Shown: positions 45,606 through 57,591 of the stretch, one piece after another
Numbering within the stretch: position 1 is the first letter of the stretch
How the letters are laid out: every line of letters starts with the position of its first letter
NCBI GenBank assembly: GCA_030549205.1
Contig: JAUKTV010000006.1
Location: forward strand, 514,501-578,500
Origin: Apiosordaria backusii
Taxonomy: Eukaryota > Ascomycota > Sordariomycetes > Sordariales > Lasiosphaeriaceae
DNA: 64,000 nucleotides
Direction: 5' to 3'
The notes under the pieces: model-generated
The model's database searches: none
Told to the model about the DNA's origin: nothing
What the model saw: only the letters and a program-made list of their open reading frames with translations
Position numbers and translations under genes: made by a program

Positions 45606-46558
45606 ATGACCTCTGTTATCAAGATGCGCATGGCCGAGCGTGCCCGCCAGCTCTCCCGCCAGCTCAACTACCCCAAAGGCCTTCTCCACGACCAAGTAGC
45701 CATCATCACCGGCTCTGGCCAGGGTATTGGTGCCGAATGCGCCCGTCTCTTCGCCAGTGAAGGTGCCAAAGTCGTCATCTCCGACATTGACGGCGCCAAA
45801 GCCGAAGAGGTGGCCTCTAAGATCCGCTCTACCGGCGGTCAGGCCATCGCCGTGGCTGGTGACTTGCTCAAAGATGAGTACATCAAGCACCTGATTGCCA
45901 AAGCGGCTGAATTTGGAGGGGGCAAGATTCATATCATCGTGAACAATGCTGGCTTCACATGGGATGCGGTTATCCATAAGGTGACCTACTTCTTTTTTTT
46001 CTTTTCGAAACGGTAAGAACTGTAGCTGACCTTGATATTTAGATGACTGACAAACAATGGGACACCATCATCGCCCTGCACGGCACCGTCCCCTTCAAAA
46101 TCATCCGCGAGGCGGCCCCTTACTTCCGCGTCAAGGACGGCGAGCCAAGGAACATCATCAACATTTCCTCCACATCGGGCGTCCACGGAAATGCCGGTCA
46201 GATCAATTACGCGCTCGCCAAAGCAGGTGTCATCGGCATGACCAAGACCATTGCGAAGGAATGGGGCCCTGCCTTTGGCGTCAGAGCGAACACGATTGCC
46301 TTTGGGCACATCGAGACGAGACTGACTGCCAACAAGGAGGCCGGTGCGTTCGTCGAAGTTGACGGGCAAAAGGTTGCTTTGGGTATCCCAGAGAAGCAGA
46401 AGCAGGCTCCTCCAGGCGTGGTCCCATACCAAGACATCCCGCTTAGAAGGCCCGGGACTGCGACTGAGGCAGCGAGTGCTGTGCTGGCCATTGCTTCACC
46501 GCTAAGCTCGTATATCTCCGGACAGACAATTAGTGTAACAGGTGGAAGGAACATGTAG
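45606..46558 (+). CDS. short-chain dehydrogenase/reductase (FabG-like)
   Basis: Exons 45606-45980 and 46043-46558 join over a 62-nt intron (GTGACC donor, AGCTGAC branch, TTTAG acceptor), giving 296 residues. Classical SDR features are complete: cofactor motif TGSGQGIG, NNAG, the active-site Ser in NISSTSG and the YALAK catalytic Tyr-Lys pair, and near the C-terminus SGQTISVTGGRNM. Asp at the end of strand 2 (VVISDID) suggests NAD(H) preference, though FabG-like enzymes vary. The closest general type is 3-oxoacyl-ACP reductase. The substrate is unknown. The N-terminal ~30 residues are a basic extension (KMRMAERARQLSRQLNY) that might be a mitochondrial targeting peptide; this is an inference. 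Confidence 0.9.
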
Positions 46559-46743
46559 ATAGGCTGCTGTGTTGTCAGAAGTTCGATATCATTTTCGCCA
46601 CGCAACCTCCCACCAACATTCGACATTCATCATCTCTGCCATTTCATCCTCGCCTTCAAACCAGTGTAAATATCAACATTAAAATTTAAAATCCCATATC
46701 TCGTCTTCCTTCCACGAGTCCCTGCCTCTTTCAACCCGCCCAC

Positions 46744-47554
46744 TCAGATTGACCACCAAAGCTGCAACACCCCCTTGGCATACTCCACGATCTCCTCCCC
46801 GCCTAGCTTGCTGTCGCCGTACACTCTGTCCACAAACGAAATCGGCACCTCCCCAATCGAGTACCCCTTCGCCTTGGCTGTCACCGCAAGCGCCATCTGC
46901 ATCGTGAACCCTCTCGCATCCGTGCTCTCAAACAGCTTCTCCAGCACCGCCCTCTTGTACAGCCTGAAGCTGCCCGTCAAGTCGCTCACCCCGGGCCGCA
47001 GCACAGTATCCGCAAAGATGTTGGCCCCCTTGCTCGTGAGTTTTCTCTTCAAGTCCCAACCGTACACACCGCCGTCGCCGGCATAGCGGGTGCCCGTCAC
47101 AATGTCGTAGTCTCCCTCCTTCATCTTCTTGATCATTTGTGGGATGAACTTGGGGTGGTGGCTGAAGTCGGCGTCCATGATGATGATGTAGTTGCCCTTG
47201 GCGTATTTCAGGCCGTGGACGTAGGCGGTCCCGAGGCCTAGCTTGCCGGTGCGAGGGCGGAGCTGGATGTGAGGGGAGTAGGCTTTGACGAGCTGGGCGG
47301 CGACTTCCTGGGTTCCATCGGGGGAGCCGTCGTCGACGATTACAAGTTCCCAGTCGAGGTTCCTGTGGGCGAGTCAAAACATGTTAGTCTGGTTTCAGTT
47401 GGTGTTTTTTTTCACGGCGAAGAAAGACGAACTGCTCGGAGAAAGTGCGGTTGAGGAGCCAGGTGATGATGGGCAAGTTCTGGCGCTCGTTGAAGGTGGG
47501 CAGGATGACCGAGTACATGTCCTTGCCGCCGGCGGAGGATTTCTCGGGAGCCAT
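46744..47554 (-). CDS. dpm1: dolichol-phosphate mannosyltransferase subunit 1
   Basis: Exons 47554-47433 and 47362-46744 with a 69-nt intron (GTTCGT donor, CACAG acceptor) give 246 residues. The enzyme transfers mannose from GDP-mannose to dolichol phosphate at the ER, supplying N-glycosylation, O-mannosylation and GPI anchors. GT2-family motifs are clear: SVILPTFNERQNLP at the N-terminus, IVDDGSPDGT, the DxD metal site in MDADFSHHP, and GTRYAGDGGVYGWDLKRKL with SFVDRVYGDSKLG. The C-terminus ends at LQLWWSI without a transmembrane helix. It is therefore the soluble human/fission-yeast-like type, which needs DPM2/DPM3 partners, and unlike budding-yeast Dpm1. It lies tail-to-tail with the SDR gene, 185 bp apart. 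Confidence 0.95.
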
Positions 47555-48273
47555 TGTGATGGTGTTGGTTATTGCTCGACAAAGGAGAGGAAACTAGTTG
47601 GTGGTCGATGATGCGATGGTGAAAGAAAACAAAAAGCTGTGTCTCGTTGTCAATTGGAGGTTGGATGTTGCGCGTGTCCTTAATTGGCGACGCGGCGATT
47701 CCCCAATTACGCACTAGCGCGCCCTGAGCACGGGGACCCACACCCTCCCCAGAGTGGCATGGGAAGCCTTTCCCAGCTCAGGGGCTGAGACTTGAGAGCG
47801 GTCTGGACTTGGAGCCACAATCTTTAAAATCCCTCTCGGGTGAACACTGGAAAATACAGATAAAGTTTCAATTCCATTGTGTCAAAGTCTAACACCCGAA
47901 TATTATGCTATTCTTTACCGCTCGATCATTAGGCAGTACCTATTTGCCCTGACCATCGCTGACCAACAAAATCAACCAAAGCTGGATATCATTCAAAAAC
48001 ACAACGCAACAAAACAACCAAGGCACAATATGCCTTTCCTTCTCCAAGCCAAAGCCCTCCCTCAAACCTTCTTTTGATAGGTGGGGGCGGGGCTTCTTTT
48101 ATCTTTATCCCTTCATCGCCATCTAGATGCTTCAAAATATATGTGGTATCACTCATCAACAACATCGGCTCATATATATATCCAACCGCAAAATGGCCCG
48201 GCCGCGTGGGCAGCGGCGCATTATCCCACACAGACACATATGTTATCCGTTACATCAATTCATCCATTTTTCC
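47555..48273. other. intergenic, 719 bp
   Basis: Promoter of dpm1 and 3' flank of the ENA ATPase. AT-rich ATATATATCC is at about 48173. No gene is seen. Confidence 0.45.
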
Positions 48274-51200
48274 TCAAACCGCCGAGGCACGGGGCACCCG
48301 GTTCTGAGGCGCTTGAGAGGTTGACCGTGGCTGTGTCGTGCTTGGAGTCAAGGGCCCGGTAGACTGGGCCCTGGATCTCGAAGCCCAGCTCTTCAAGCTG
48401 GAGAAGGACATCGTCTTTCCGAATTTTGTCTTGGTACCCTCCTCACCCTGCGACCAAGTGCCCTTGAGAACCTTGTGGTCATCCAGGATGTTGAATGTCC
48501 GCTTGATCCACTTCCAAACCTCGATACCAAAGACATAGAGCAGGGTCATGCCGACAACCACGCCCCACTCCCAGCTGATGTCGGTGTGCTTGAAGACGTT
48601 CCGGTTGAGACCGGGGATGTAAACCGTGGGGAACACGGAGAGTCCGCCGATGACGACAGCCCAGAAAAGGAACTTGTTGTTGTACAAGTCCTTGAACAGG
48701 GGGAACTTTGACTCGGAATCAGGGTTCAGGCGGAACATGGAGCGCCGGAGGTCTTTGATCTCCCAGGCAGTGAGAAGGATCATCCAGGTCAGCTCGGCGA
48801 ACACGGCAGCGCGGGCGCGGAAAACAGGGATGCACTCTTCCGAGAAGTGCTTGTTGCAGTCCCTGCCCAGCTGGCCATTGTATTTACCGAACACGACAAT
48901 GACGAAGGTCGAGAGCGTCGTGGCGCCCATGAGAATGCCGTAGACAATCATGTCGACAATGATCTGGTTGGTGAACACACCACGCCTCTTGTCGTGAGGG
49001 GGCTTGCGCATGACCTCGGGACTGGCAGCCTCACGACCGAGTCCGAAAGCGGGGAAGGACGACGTGACCATGTTGATCCAGAGAATTTCGAGGGGGGCAA
49101 TGGGGAAGACGGAAATTCCAGATTCGTCAAAGAAACCGAGACCGCAAATCAGGAGAATGACTTCGCCGACGTTGCTGCTAAGAAGATGGAGGACGAACTT
49201 CTGAATATTGGCAAACATGCGGCGGCCTTCGCGAATGGCGGCAACAATCGAGTTGAACTTGTCATCGGTCAATACAATCTTGGAGGCAGACTTGGCCACG
49301 TCGGATCCGGATCCCATGGCGATACCAACATCGGCGCGGCTCAGAGACGGGGCATCGTTGACACCGTCGCCAGTCATGGCCATGAACGCATCGCGGCGAC
49401 GCAGGGCTTCCACCATGCGGGACTTGGTCTCGGGCGCGCATCGTGCAATGACAAGAGGAAGTTCGGGCAAAGCATCGATCTCGGCGTCGGAGAGCTTGTC
49501 AAAGTCGGTAGCCTTCATCACAGCTCTCTGGGCAACACCCGTGGGGAGAACACCAAGGTCGCGAGGGATGATGCCGACTTCCTTGGCGATAGCCTTGGCC
49601 GTCTCGGGGTGATCACCAGTCAACATGTGCACCTTGATGCCGGCCTGGGAACAGTCGAAAATAGCGGGGGTGGTCTCACGACGGGGAGGGTCGTAGATAC
49701 CGGCCAAGCCGAGGAGGATGAGGTCCTTCTCCACGGCGGCACGTTGAGCCTCGTCGTTCCTGGCACCAAGCGTGGGATCGACGCCATCGTTCTTGCCGGC
49801 GACGTAACGGCCATTCCATGGACGGTATGCGATGGCGAGAACACGCTGGCCTTGGGACGCAAAATCGGTCATCTGCTTGAGAATCTGCTCCTTGTACTCT
49901 TCGGTCATGGGCTCGTCGGTGGTTCCAACATGGGTGCAGAGGTCGAGGATACGCTCCACGGCACCCTTGGTAAACACAAGGCTGTTCTCAGTGTCCAGTC
50001 CGGCGTCATTGTTCTCGGGCGCATCGTAAACGACCGACATGCGCTTGATGGAGCTGTCAAAGGGGTATTCGGCAGTTTGCTTCCATCCAGCAGCCTCCAG
50101 CTTCTTCTTACCAAGCTCGAACCGATGCGAGAAGACTTGTAGGGCAATTTCGGTGGGCTCGCCGGTCGTCTTCCACTTTTCCTCTTGTTCATCGTACCGC
50201 ACTGTGGAAAGATTGCAAAGGGCTGCCGAGAGGAGGAACATGCGGAGGTCTGGGGTGACCTCAGCCTTGGGCTCGGGAGACGACTGAGACTTGGGGTTGA
50301 GCTTCTGGTCGGGAACACCGTCGAACTTGATGGCCTGGGTGGTTCTCTCTTCGTCATAGTCGCGCTTCTCCTCTTCCTTGACTTGAGCGTCGGCACTGGC
50401 ATATGTGACGTTTCCAACAGTGGGATCGCTGGGATTCATCGATTCTCTGACAGTATAAATGCTCTTGGGAGGCGTCCAGACCTTCTTAACAATCATGGCG
50501 CCTTGGGTGAGCGTGCCGGTCTTGTCGGAGCAAATGTTGGTAACGCCTCCCAGAGCTTCGAGAGCCGACAGGTCGCGCACGACCACATTGGACTTTCTCA
50601 TGACAGTGGTGGCCACGACCATGGAGATGGTCAAGACAGCGACAAGAGACTCGGGGATAATGGCGATACCGGTCGAAATGGCATAAATAACGAGCTCGCT
50701 GGGGAGCGGGTTGGGCCACTTGTTAACGCTGAACACGATCATGGCCAAGACGATGGCGCAGAAGAACAGCAGGTATGCCAGCTTCGCCAGCTTGATCTGG
50801 AGAGGAGTGCCCTCGGTCAAGCCAAGGAACTTGCCGAGGAAGTCATATGCCCGTCTCATAGCACCCTTGACCGGAGCAGCCTTTCCGTACTTCTTCCAGT
50901 TCATGGATCTGCCGGGCTTGCGTCGCTTCTTGCTGGTCGAGGCAGCAATCTTTCCGACCTCAGTCTGCATACCGGTAGCGATGACGATACCGCGACCACG
51001 GCCCTTTTGGACGACAGTCGTAGCATAGGCAATGTTGATGCGGTCACCAATACCGACCTCACCTTCTTCCTTTGCCAGCTTCTCGCCGCCCTCGACATAG
51101 ATCTCGTTGTGGGTGACCTTTTCGACCGGGATTGCCTCACCTGTCAAGGATGATTCGTCGCATTGGAGGTTCATGGCTTCGAACATGCGCATATCGGCCG

Positions 51201-51796
51201 GTACGGTATCGCCCATCTTGAGGGCGATGACATCACCAGGGACGACCTCGGCACTGTTTGGTGGTACAATTGGGTCAGCGCCATGTCTTTCTGGGTAAGA
51301 GAAAAATAATTTCGAGGGCAGGACATACTTTGGGATGACCTGGGTCTTACCATCGCGGAGCACATTGGCAGAAGGAGACGAAAGCGCACGGAGGGCGTCC
51401 ATCTTCTTTTCGGCGCCATACTCCTGATAAAAACCGATGGACACATTCAAAACAATGACGGCCGCAAGAACGCCGCCTTCAATGTAATCTCCAACACCAA
51501 AACTCAGCGCCATGGCAAAGAAGAGGACCTATGACGGGTGTCAGTCAATGCGTCATACCAATCAATGGCACGAAAGCTTCAACAGGACATACCAGAATCA
51601 TGGCATTGGCAAGCTGGCGGATGAAGATGGCATACCAGGCAATGCTGCCGCCTACATCGAGTTCATTGGTGGGATACTTGGCTTGGAGTTCTTTGACCTG
51701 GGCCGAGGTGAGGCCCTTGTCGATATTGGTTCCCAGAGCCTGCGCCGTCTCCTCTGCGGTGAGCAGGAACGGGTGCTTGGGGAATTCGCCGGCCAT
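48274..51796 (-). CDS. ena1: P-type Na+/K+ efflux ATPase, fungal ENA type (IID)
   Basis: Exons 51796-51593, 51528-51329 and 51253-48274, with 64-nt and 75-nt introns, give 1127 residues. The family pumps Na+ (and K+) out across the plasma membrane and is needed at high salt and alkaline pH. Evidence: N-terminal cation-ATPase domain (HPFLLTAEETAQALGTN), A-domain motif LTGEA, phosphorylation site DKTGTLT with Asp at about residue 378, MLTGDHPETA, and hinge motif GDGVNDAPSL. Hydrophobic helices flank these. IPES in the fourth helix is consistent with type II pumps. The 75-nt second intron is a multiple of three and has no stop, so retention would insert 25 residues just before VPGD. Its upstream region carries many PacC-type sites. 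The exact ion is not provable from sequence. Confidence 0.9.
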
Positions 51797-52127
51797 GTTG
51801 GCGGTTGGGGGGGAGGTTGGGAGGGCAGGGCGATACGTTCACCAGTTGACTTGACGGGGTGAGCACGACCTCGTGTATTGAACAGTCTGTCTCATTTGCG
51901 TAGGCGGGATCAACAGGATGGACAAAGGGACCGCCGTTATGGACAATCCAGTCTGATGATGGAGGTTGACCGTGGAGCCAACGACTGCAGAAAGCTCGGA
52001 CGATGGGGGGAAGGGAAGCTTATTTCCTCTCTGGATAGTGACGAAAGATTTCGGATCACGGGGAATGACGGGGTACCTGCTTTGTTTAAGTAGCCGCACA
52101 GAAACTGAGTGCTCCGTCAAGGTACCG

Positions 52128-52829
52128 GCCAGGGCCCAGCATGTTTTTCCATCCTGCTCACCGATAAGTCGGCGGCCAAAGCAACAATAGACTTGGCGGG
52201 TAGCAAGCCAAGAAGCTCCAAGAACTCTATCCCGGCCTCACAGCTGCCTCGGACCTTGTATTGACTCTCAAAACCCGCTCAATGCTGCGAGATGCTGGGC
52301 GAGCCAAGCAGTTGGGTGTTGGCATACGTCTCGAGAGCCCCGCTGTGGGTGATGGCGGCGTTCGGTGGGAGTGATAAGACTGAATCGGGTGGCGACTGAA
52401 GACGGATGAGCGTCATCCCCTGGTTCTCGACAAAGACTAACACGCCCCAAGCCGCGCTGTGATAGGGCCAGCCAGACGCGGGATTGGCAGAGGTCATCGG
52501 TGCTTGGCTGCAAAGGCTGGGAAGCCCGTTTTTCTCGCAGCCAAGAGTTCTTGGCTCAGCCTTGGCACTTCGTGGTGTTTGTGGTGTCTTACACGGCATT
52601 CTAGAACGTCTGCCGACGTCGTCGTCGGATGCGGTGATGTCTCAAGTCTCCAGTCCCAGACGGTGAAGGCTTCCGGCGACTGCGCCCCGGGCCCCGCCGT
52701 GCCACCCGCTGCTTGCATTTCCGCCTCTAACGCGCTCTAGGGCGTGTTCGGGTACCGCAGGAGCAAGACGAACCTCAGATGCGAACGATGGCACGTGGTC
52801 GGGAGTGTGATAAGCAAACATGGCTTGGC
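52128..52829. promoter_or_regulatory. cluster of PacC-type GCCARG sites upstream of ENA ATPase
   Basis: Nine matches to the PacC/Rim101 core GCCARG lie in 702 bp. On the plus strand they start at 52128, 52207, 52303 and 52540; on the minus strand (seen as CTTGGC) they start at 52192, 52503, 52550, 52561 and 52824. Under uniform base composition about 0.7 would be expected. Sites 52540 and 52550 form a near-palindrome, with arms GCCAAGA and TCTTGGC and a two-base spacer. ENA genes are known targets of alkaline-pH control in fungi, so direct PacC regulation is a reasonable inference. Confidence 0.5.
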
Positions 52830-53715
52830 CCGAGCTGGGCAGTGGCTGGTTGTTCTCCGTCCGCATCTCCATTGTGGGGGCCATGATGGAAGATTCAGAA
52901 CTTGCTGCCCCGCTAGAGTCACGCAATCCGCAGATGCTGCGACGTCGTGAGAGGAGCGAGGCCAGCGATAAACAGCCTTGCAGAGTGCCTCTGGGCAGGG
53001 GACGTTGCCATCAGATCTCCGGCTATTCTCGGCAGGGACCAACAGATGCCCAGTTGCAAATTGCAGAGATTTTCTTCGAATCGAAGAGAACGCTACACTA
53101 GATCAATCTCAGACATCTTGGTGTTGTCAAGCTGCCTTCCTTCTTGGGGGCATGGCACAGACGGCTAACCCGGCATCATTGGCTATAATAAAATGGAAGC
53201 TCAACAGAATGCACCTTTGATGGGATATGTGGACGGCGGTGGGGGCACCAGGTTGCCATTGGCTCAATTGGCCGTTGAAGTCTTATAATAACTGCACAAT
53301 ACATGAGATTTTCTTTTTCTTCCTTTTGGTGGTGACAGCTGACTGTGACCACCAAAAAAAATGACAGCTTTTAGTGGACTGCACGACTTCACAGTGAGGG
53401 TGCTTGCCGATCATCGTGGGGTGCGCTAGCAGCCTGCCGGACGAATTGACGACAGGCAATGCATCAAGCTCAAAACAGAAACCCATGCTAATGCCTCAGT
53501 CTTGTTTCACTGAATTCATCTCCATTGGTCCCCCATCAGTGGGATGAGGAACGATTGATAGGCGGCCGTAAGGGTTTGATCCAGGAACGTTTGCGGACTG
53601 GCCCAAGCTCCCCGTCCGTTTCAGCCCCGCCGACCCCGCGAAGTGGTCCACGGGTGGCTGGATGTCTTCCCCCACAGTTCACTTCCGCCGCACGGAGGAT
53701 CCCGGTGGGATCGGA

Positions 53716-53778
53716 GGTAAGGTACCAGGTAAGGTAAGTGATAGGTTAGGTGAGGTGAGTGGTAAGGTGAGAGGTAAG
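53716..53778 (+). repeat. array of eight GGTRAG motifs
   Basis: GGTAAG or GGTGAG starts at 53716, 53728, 53733, 53749, 53754, 53761, 53766 and 53773, all on the plus strand, with GGTTAGG also present at 53744. The spacing is irregular (5-16 nt), so it is a degenerate short repeat rather than a strict tandem array. Each unit matches a splice-donor core. Confidence 0.55.
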
Positions 53779-54169
53779 GCGACGGGTTGGATGTTCGATC
53801 TTAGCCTGTCTATTGTGCCTTGTTCATGTTTCTCCTGGCTTGTTTTTGAATGTCTGCACATCGATGACGGGCTCTCGCTTCTGATTCGCCCGTACGACGG
53901 CAGCATCTCGAGACAAAGGACAATGGCATGCTGCCGTCCCAGTCTCTGCGATCTGCCCTGCTGCGTCCTTCTGCATCAACTTCAAATTGTCAACTTGTCA
54001 TCGAGTTACAGTACAGCGCAGCCGATCAAAGATATCATTCTGCCTCGCGCCCAATTCGCCGAATTGAAAAGTGCCGTGCTTCGATACCGCGTATATTCTC
54101 ACTATCTGGGCGCCAAGTTCTTTCGACTTTTACGTCATTGCTCTCGTTATCGCACTTTCGGTCTTCGCA

Positions 54170-55231
54170 ATGTCTGGGGAAGAGGAGAAAGGTACGAGAC
54201 AACATCTCCGAGCGCTGTTGCAATGATCACTTATCAATGAACTCGATGTTGCGTGGTCAACTGACGGACGAGATTTCAATGGGTATTGGCGCGCATTTCG
54301 AGATTCATTGATGGAGGTGTCATGCGACAGCGGTAGTTTCGATACGCGTATACTCTGTCAACTACTGACATGAAGTCCCGTTTATCATCTAGTCATCCAT
54401 CAAGAGCTAGGCCCTGCACCGCCAGCTTCATCGACTGATGTCGGCGAAACTTCAAAAACGACCAACATCAGTTCGGTGGCAAATGGCTATGCTGACATAA
54501 AGGCAACCGGTGACAAGGACATTGCTGGTCAGGTCACCCCAGTTGCATCAGTTGGTCCTGTGGAACCTCTTATCGCCGCACCATCTTCAGCTGCCCCGGC
54601 TCCAGAATCAAACAGCCTTGTAGAGCCAGGGATTTCCAAAGAAATCCTGACCGGCGCGAGTACTGAGCCTAGCGACCAGCCCAAGACGACTCCTACCGAG
54701 TCTGTCACGTTGCCTGCCGCACCCGCTACTATCGCATCGGTCGATCAAGAAACGAACGGCACCACGAAGGACGTCGGGACTGGTGCGCCCCAGAAAACTG
54801 TGGAGTCAGCTACCCCGGATGTCTTGGTCAAACCTGCCGAGATAGTCGCTGACAAGGTGGAGGAAGAGGCCAAAAATAATGTAACCGCGCATGCGCCGGT
54901 AGTGAGTGCTAATGGGAACACCAGGGACGACGATGTCGAAATGGGTGAGGCTCCCATGGCTCCGGATAACGCAACAGCGGCTAAGGCTGTGGAAGACGCA
55001 CCGTCCCTTGGCGGCGGCAAGAGAAAGGCGGATGAGGCTTTCGGGGACAGCAACGGTGATCTCGGCGACACGCAGAAACCCGAGGTCAGCACCACTAACG
55101 CCGCGGATGGGAATGACATACCAACAAAAAAGCCCGGCCCGGGTCGACCAAAGAAACAACAGAAAGGACGAAAGATTCTCACTCCTGTTGGACGTACGGC
55201 GAGGAAGACCCGAAGCCAGGGACCGGTATAA
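54170..55231 (+). CDS. putative AT-hook nuclear protein, disordered
   Basis: Exons 54170-54191 (only 22 nt, encoding MSGEEEK plus one base) and 54393-55231 join over a 201-nt intron (GTACGA donor, TACTGAC branch, TCTAG acceptor), giving 286 residues. The main open frame has no ATG at its beginning, only GTG, which is why the tiny first exon is needed. The protein is almost entirely low-complexity (Ala/Thr/Pro/Glu). The C-terminus carries GKRKADEAF, a likely nuclear-localisation element, and KKPGPGRPKKQQKGRK, with the GRP core of an AT-hook. Chromatin or AT-rich DNA binding is inferred from that motif. I do not recognise the family. Confidence 0.65.
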
Positions 55232-57591
55232 GTCTGGGCCGAGAACGACTCGACTGGAGGATAGGTAAGGAAAGGCTGCTGTGAGGCTTGAGATGACTAA
55301 CTATTATGCTTCAACGCATACAACACTGGTCTTTGTTTGTTCTGCTTTGATTCTTTCTTATGGGTACAGTTTGGCGCTTGGTTTTGGTAACCCTGGTGTT
55401 GCCTTCTTCTCTTCGAACAGGACACCTCGGTATGGGCACTTTGGAAAAACAACAGGATTTTGCACTTCTATTTCCTTGCAGTGGTTTAGGGTTGAGATTT
55501 TTGTTCTGGAGAGGTATTCTGCAGTTCGACATTCCTTTGGGTTTCATGTAAATAAAGCAACAATTGTAAGGAAAATTTTGTTCGTCCACATCAACCATCA
55601 GCCCATGGATGTGATATACGCGCACCGCTCCAAGCCTCCACCCAACTTGTTCAACATCAATTGCTTCAATCCTCGTATTGTATGAAGAGGCTTGGCCGGT
55701 TCTGGTGAAGAGAAGGAAGAGGAGGTCGATAACATAAACGATGAAACCCTCATTATTCACCTCATCACCGCACCGCCACGAACTGCAAGATAGGTAGTTC
55801 TTGTCTCGTACGATGGGAGGATTGAGCTTAGACTTTATCTCTGCGAGTGAGTTCAAAAGAGAATGTTTTCGTATCTCGAAGATGATGGGTGGGTGTTTTG
55901 CGTACATAAAGAGGCAAGATTGTGGTTGGTGGCTTGAAGAGGCTGACTTCGGGCTGTTCGCTGGCTGGCTGACAGCTCGGTGGCCGGCCGGGCCTGCCGA
56001 ACGCATCCGATTGATCCTCTTCAAGATGGCCAAACAGCCGCGGCCGCACATCCGCATGACGACACTCGCCCCGACTGTTGGATTCAGCTCTGTCCCGTGT
56101 TTGAATGTCATGCATACTTTGCCTATCCTGCCGGCATAGTGTATTCTTCCGTGCACTCGATCTGCTTGCTGCTGATGTATTCACATGATATCTATGATCA
56201 TCAACAGGCTCTCGTCTCTAGAAGCTATTTCTGGAACTTGTCGATCAACAGGCAAAGAGATCGCCAATCATCCACGGACGGGAAGGAGAGCCGGGCTCGG
56301 GGATAATCCTGCCAACATCACGCTAAGGGGCAGCTTGGAATTCATGCGATGGCCTGCAGCAGGAATGGGAACACGCAAACACTGTTTCAAACATCAAGAG
56401 GCCGCCTGAGAGGCCTCATGAGCGAAAATGCTACAGAACAGTTAGTTAGTGGTAAAGATACACAAGATTTCGGGTCACTGATGTCAACAGCAACCGCCGT
56501 CATCAAGGCCAGGAACTCGTATTCTTTGAGGAATGCCACTCTCAAGGGTCCAGGTGGGGCGCCCAGGCGAGTGGTACATCCGAACCAAGTGGCAGTGCCA
56601 AAATAGAACACCGGCCTTGTAAGATACAAACTGGTCATTGGGCCAATATGTGCACTTTTGTTGTGCCTTTGCCTCACCACCACAGTCCCGAAAGCTTGGT
56701 CATCTGAAGCTCTGCTCAGGGGGCGGCCAATCATCAAGTTGAAGCGATTAGGTAGATTCCCTTGCCAGGCTGTCAGGCGGTGACCCAGCAAAAAATTGGA
56801 GGAACCCGTTTCGGGTTATGACCCTTTTTTGGCGCACGGCCACAGGCGGGATAGCGCCGGTGTCCAGACCTCCTTCCCCAGTTCTGGCGAGCAACCAAGA
56901 ACTCCAAATCCAGTCGGTGTTTTTTTCCCAACGGACGCCATTCCGTATTCATTCGCTACCTGCATGGGGGATCTCGAATACCACTCGCTTGATTTCGATT
57001 CCTCCTGACACTCCTTTTCTCCCTCTGTTTTCCCGCACCTATTCTTTGTCTTGGATTGCGTGCTGCACCCCGCGCCCTCTCGACCTTGTGGAAGCTCGCA
57101 AGACTTCCGGAATACACGAGTACATGGTACGAAGTATGCCGATCTAGATCGCTTGTCTACTGGGTCCTCCAAGTCCAACGCATTCGCGCCTTGGCGCCCA
57201 TCCTATACGTCACTCCCATTATTGCGCTGCTTCTCCCCGAATCCCATCCGACCTCTACCAACACGCCCACACACTCAAGCAACTCAACCAGGCCTTGTGC
57301 AAACCCGAGACCGAGTCACATTGCACGAGGGCACCAAAACGGGCTTTGTTCACCACGGCGCGACGGCTTTTGAAACGTGACGATAAAGAGCGATAAAGGG
57401 GCAGCCCGCGCGGGTTGGTTGCAACAACGAATGGGTACGGGTTAGACGGCCGGACCAGATTGATTAGATTATAGCCGCCACTCAATTTCTGCCCATCCAT
57501 CCGCTCTGGACCCTGATTTTCAAAATCTGGGGCACGACTTTTCTCGCCTTGCCCTCCGAGGGCGTCACTTTACCTTCAGTCCAGAGCCACC
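55232..57591. other. intergenic, 2.4 kb
   Basis: Downstream of the AT-hook gene, with AATAAA at 55551-55556, and upstream of the channel gene. A 281-codon minus frame (55311-56156) has odd composition, no domain and no splice-supported partner, so I do not call it. The last 250 bp are the channel promoter and leader. Confidence 0.45.

Larger units (their letters stand above)
51797..54169. other. divergent intergenic, 2.4 kb, regulatory-looking
   Basis: Upstream DNA of the ENA ATPase (minus) and of the AT-hook gene (plus). It contains the GCCARG cluster at 52128-52829 and the GGTRAG array at 53716-53778, listed separately. The short frames inside have no supportable protein. Confidence 0.55.

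Noticed and set aside
48847..50142. 431-codon plus-strand frame, antisense to the ENA ATPase
   Set aside because: It is a shadow of the well-supported ATPase reading frame, with biased composition and no domain.
50185..51153. 322-codon plus-strand frame inside the ATPase gene
   Set aside because: Antisense shadow of the same gene; no splice support or recognisable motif.
53255..53300. TGGCTCAATTGGC, tRNA A-box-like
   Set aside because: No B box follows at a suitable distance.
55311..56156. 281-codon minus frame
   Set aside because: Unusual Cys/Arg/Ser composition, no domain, no compatible flanking exon; treated as a chance frame in 3'-flanking DNA.
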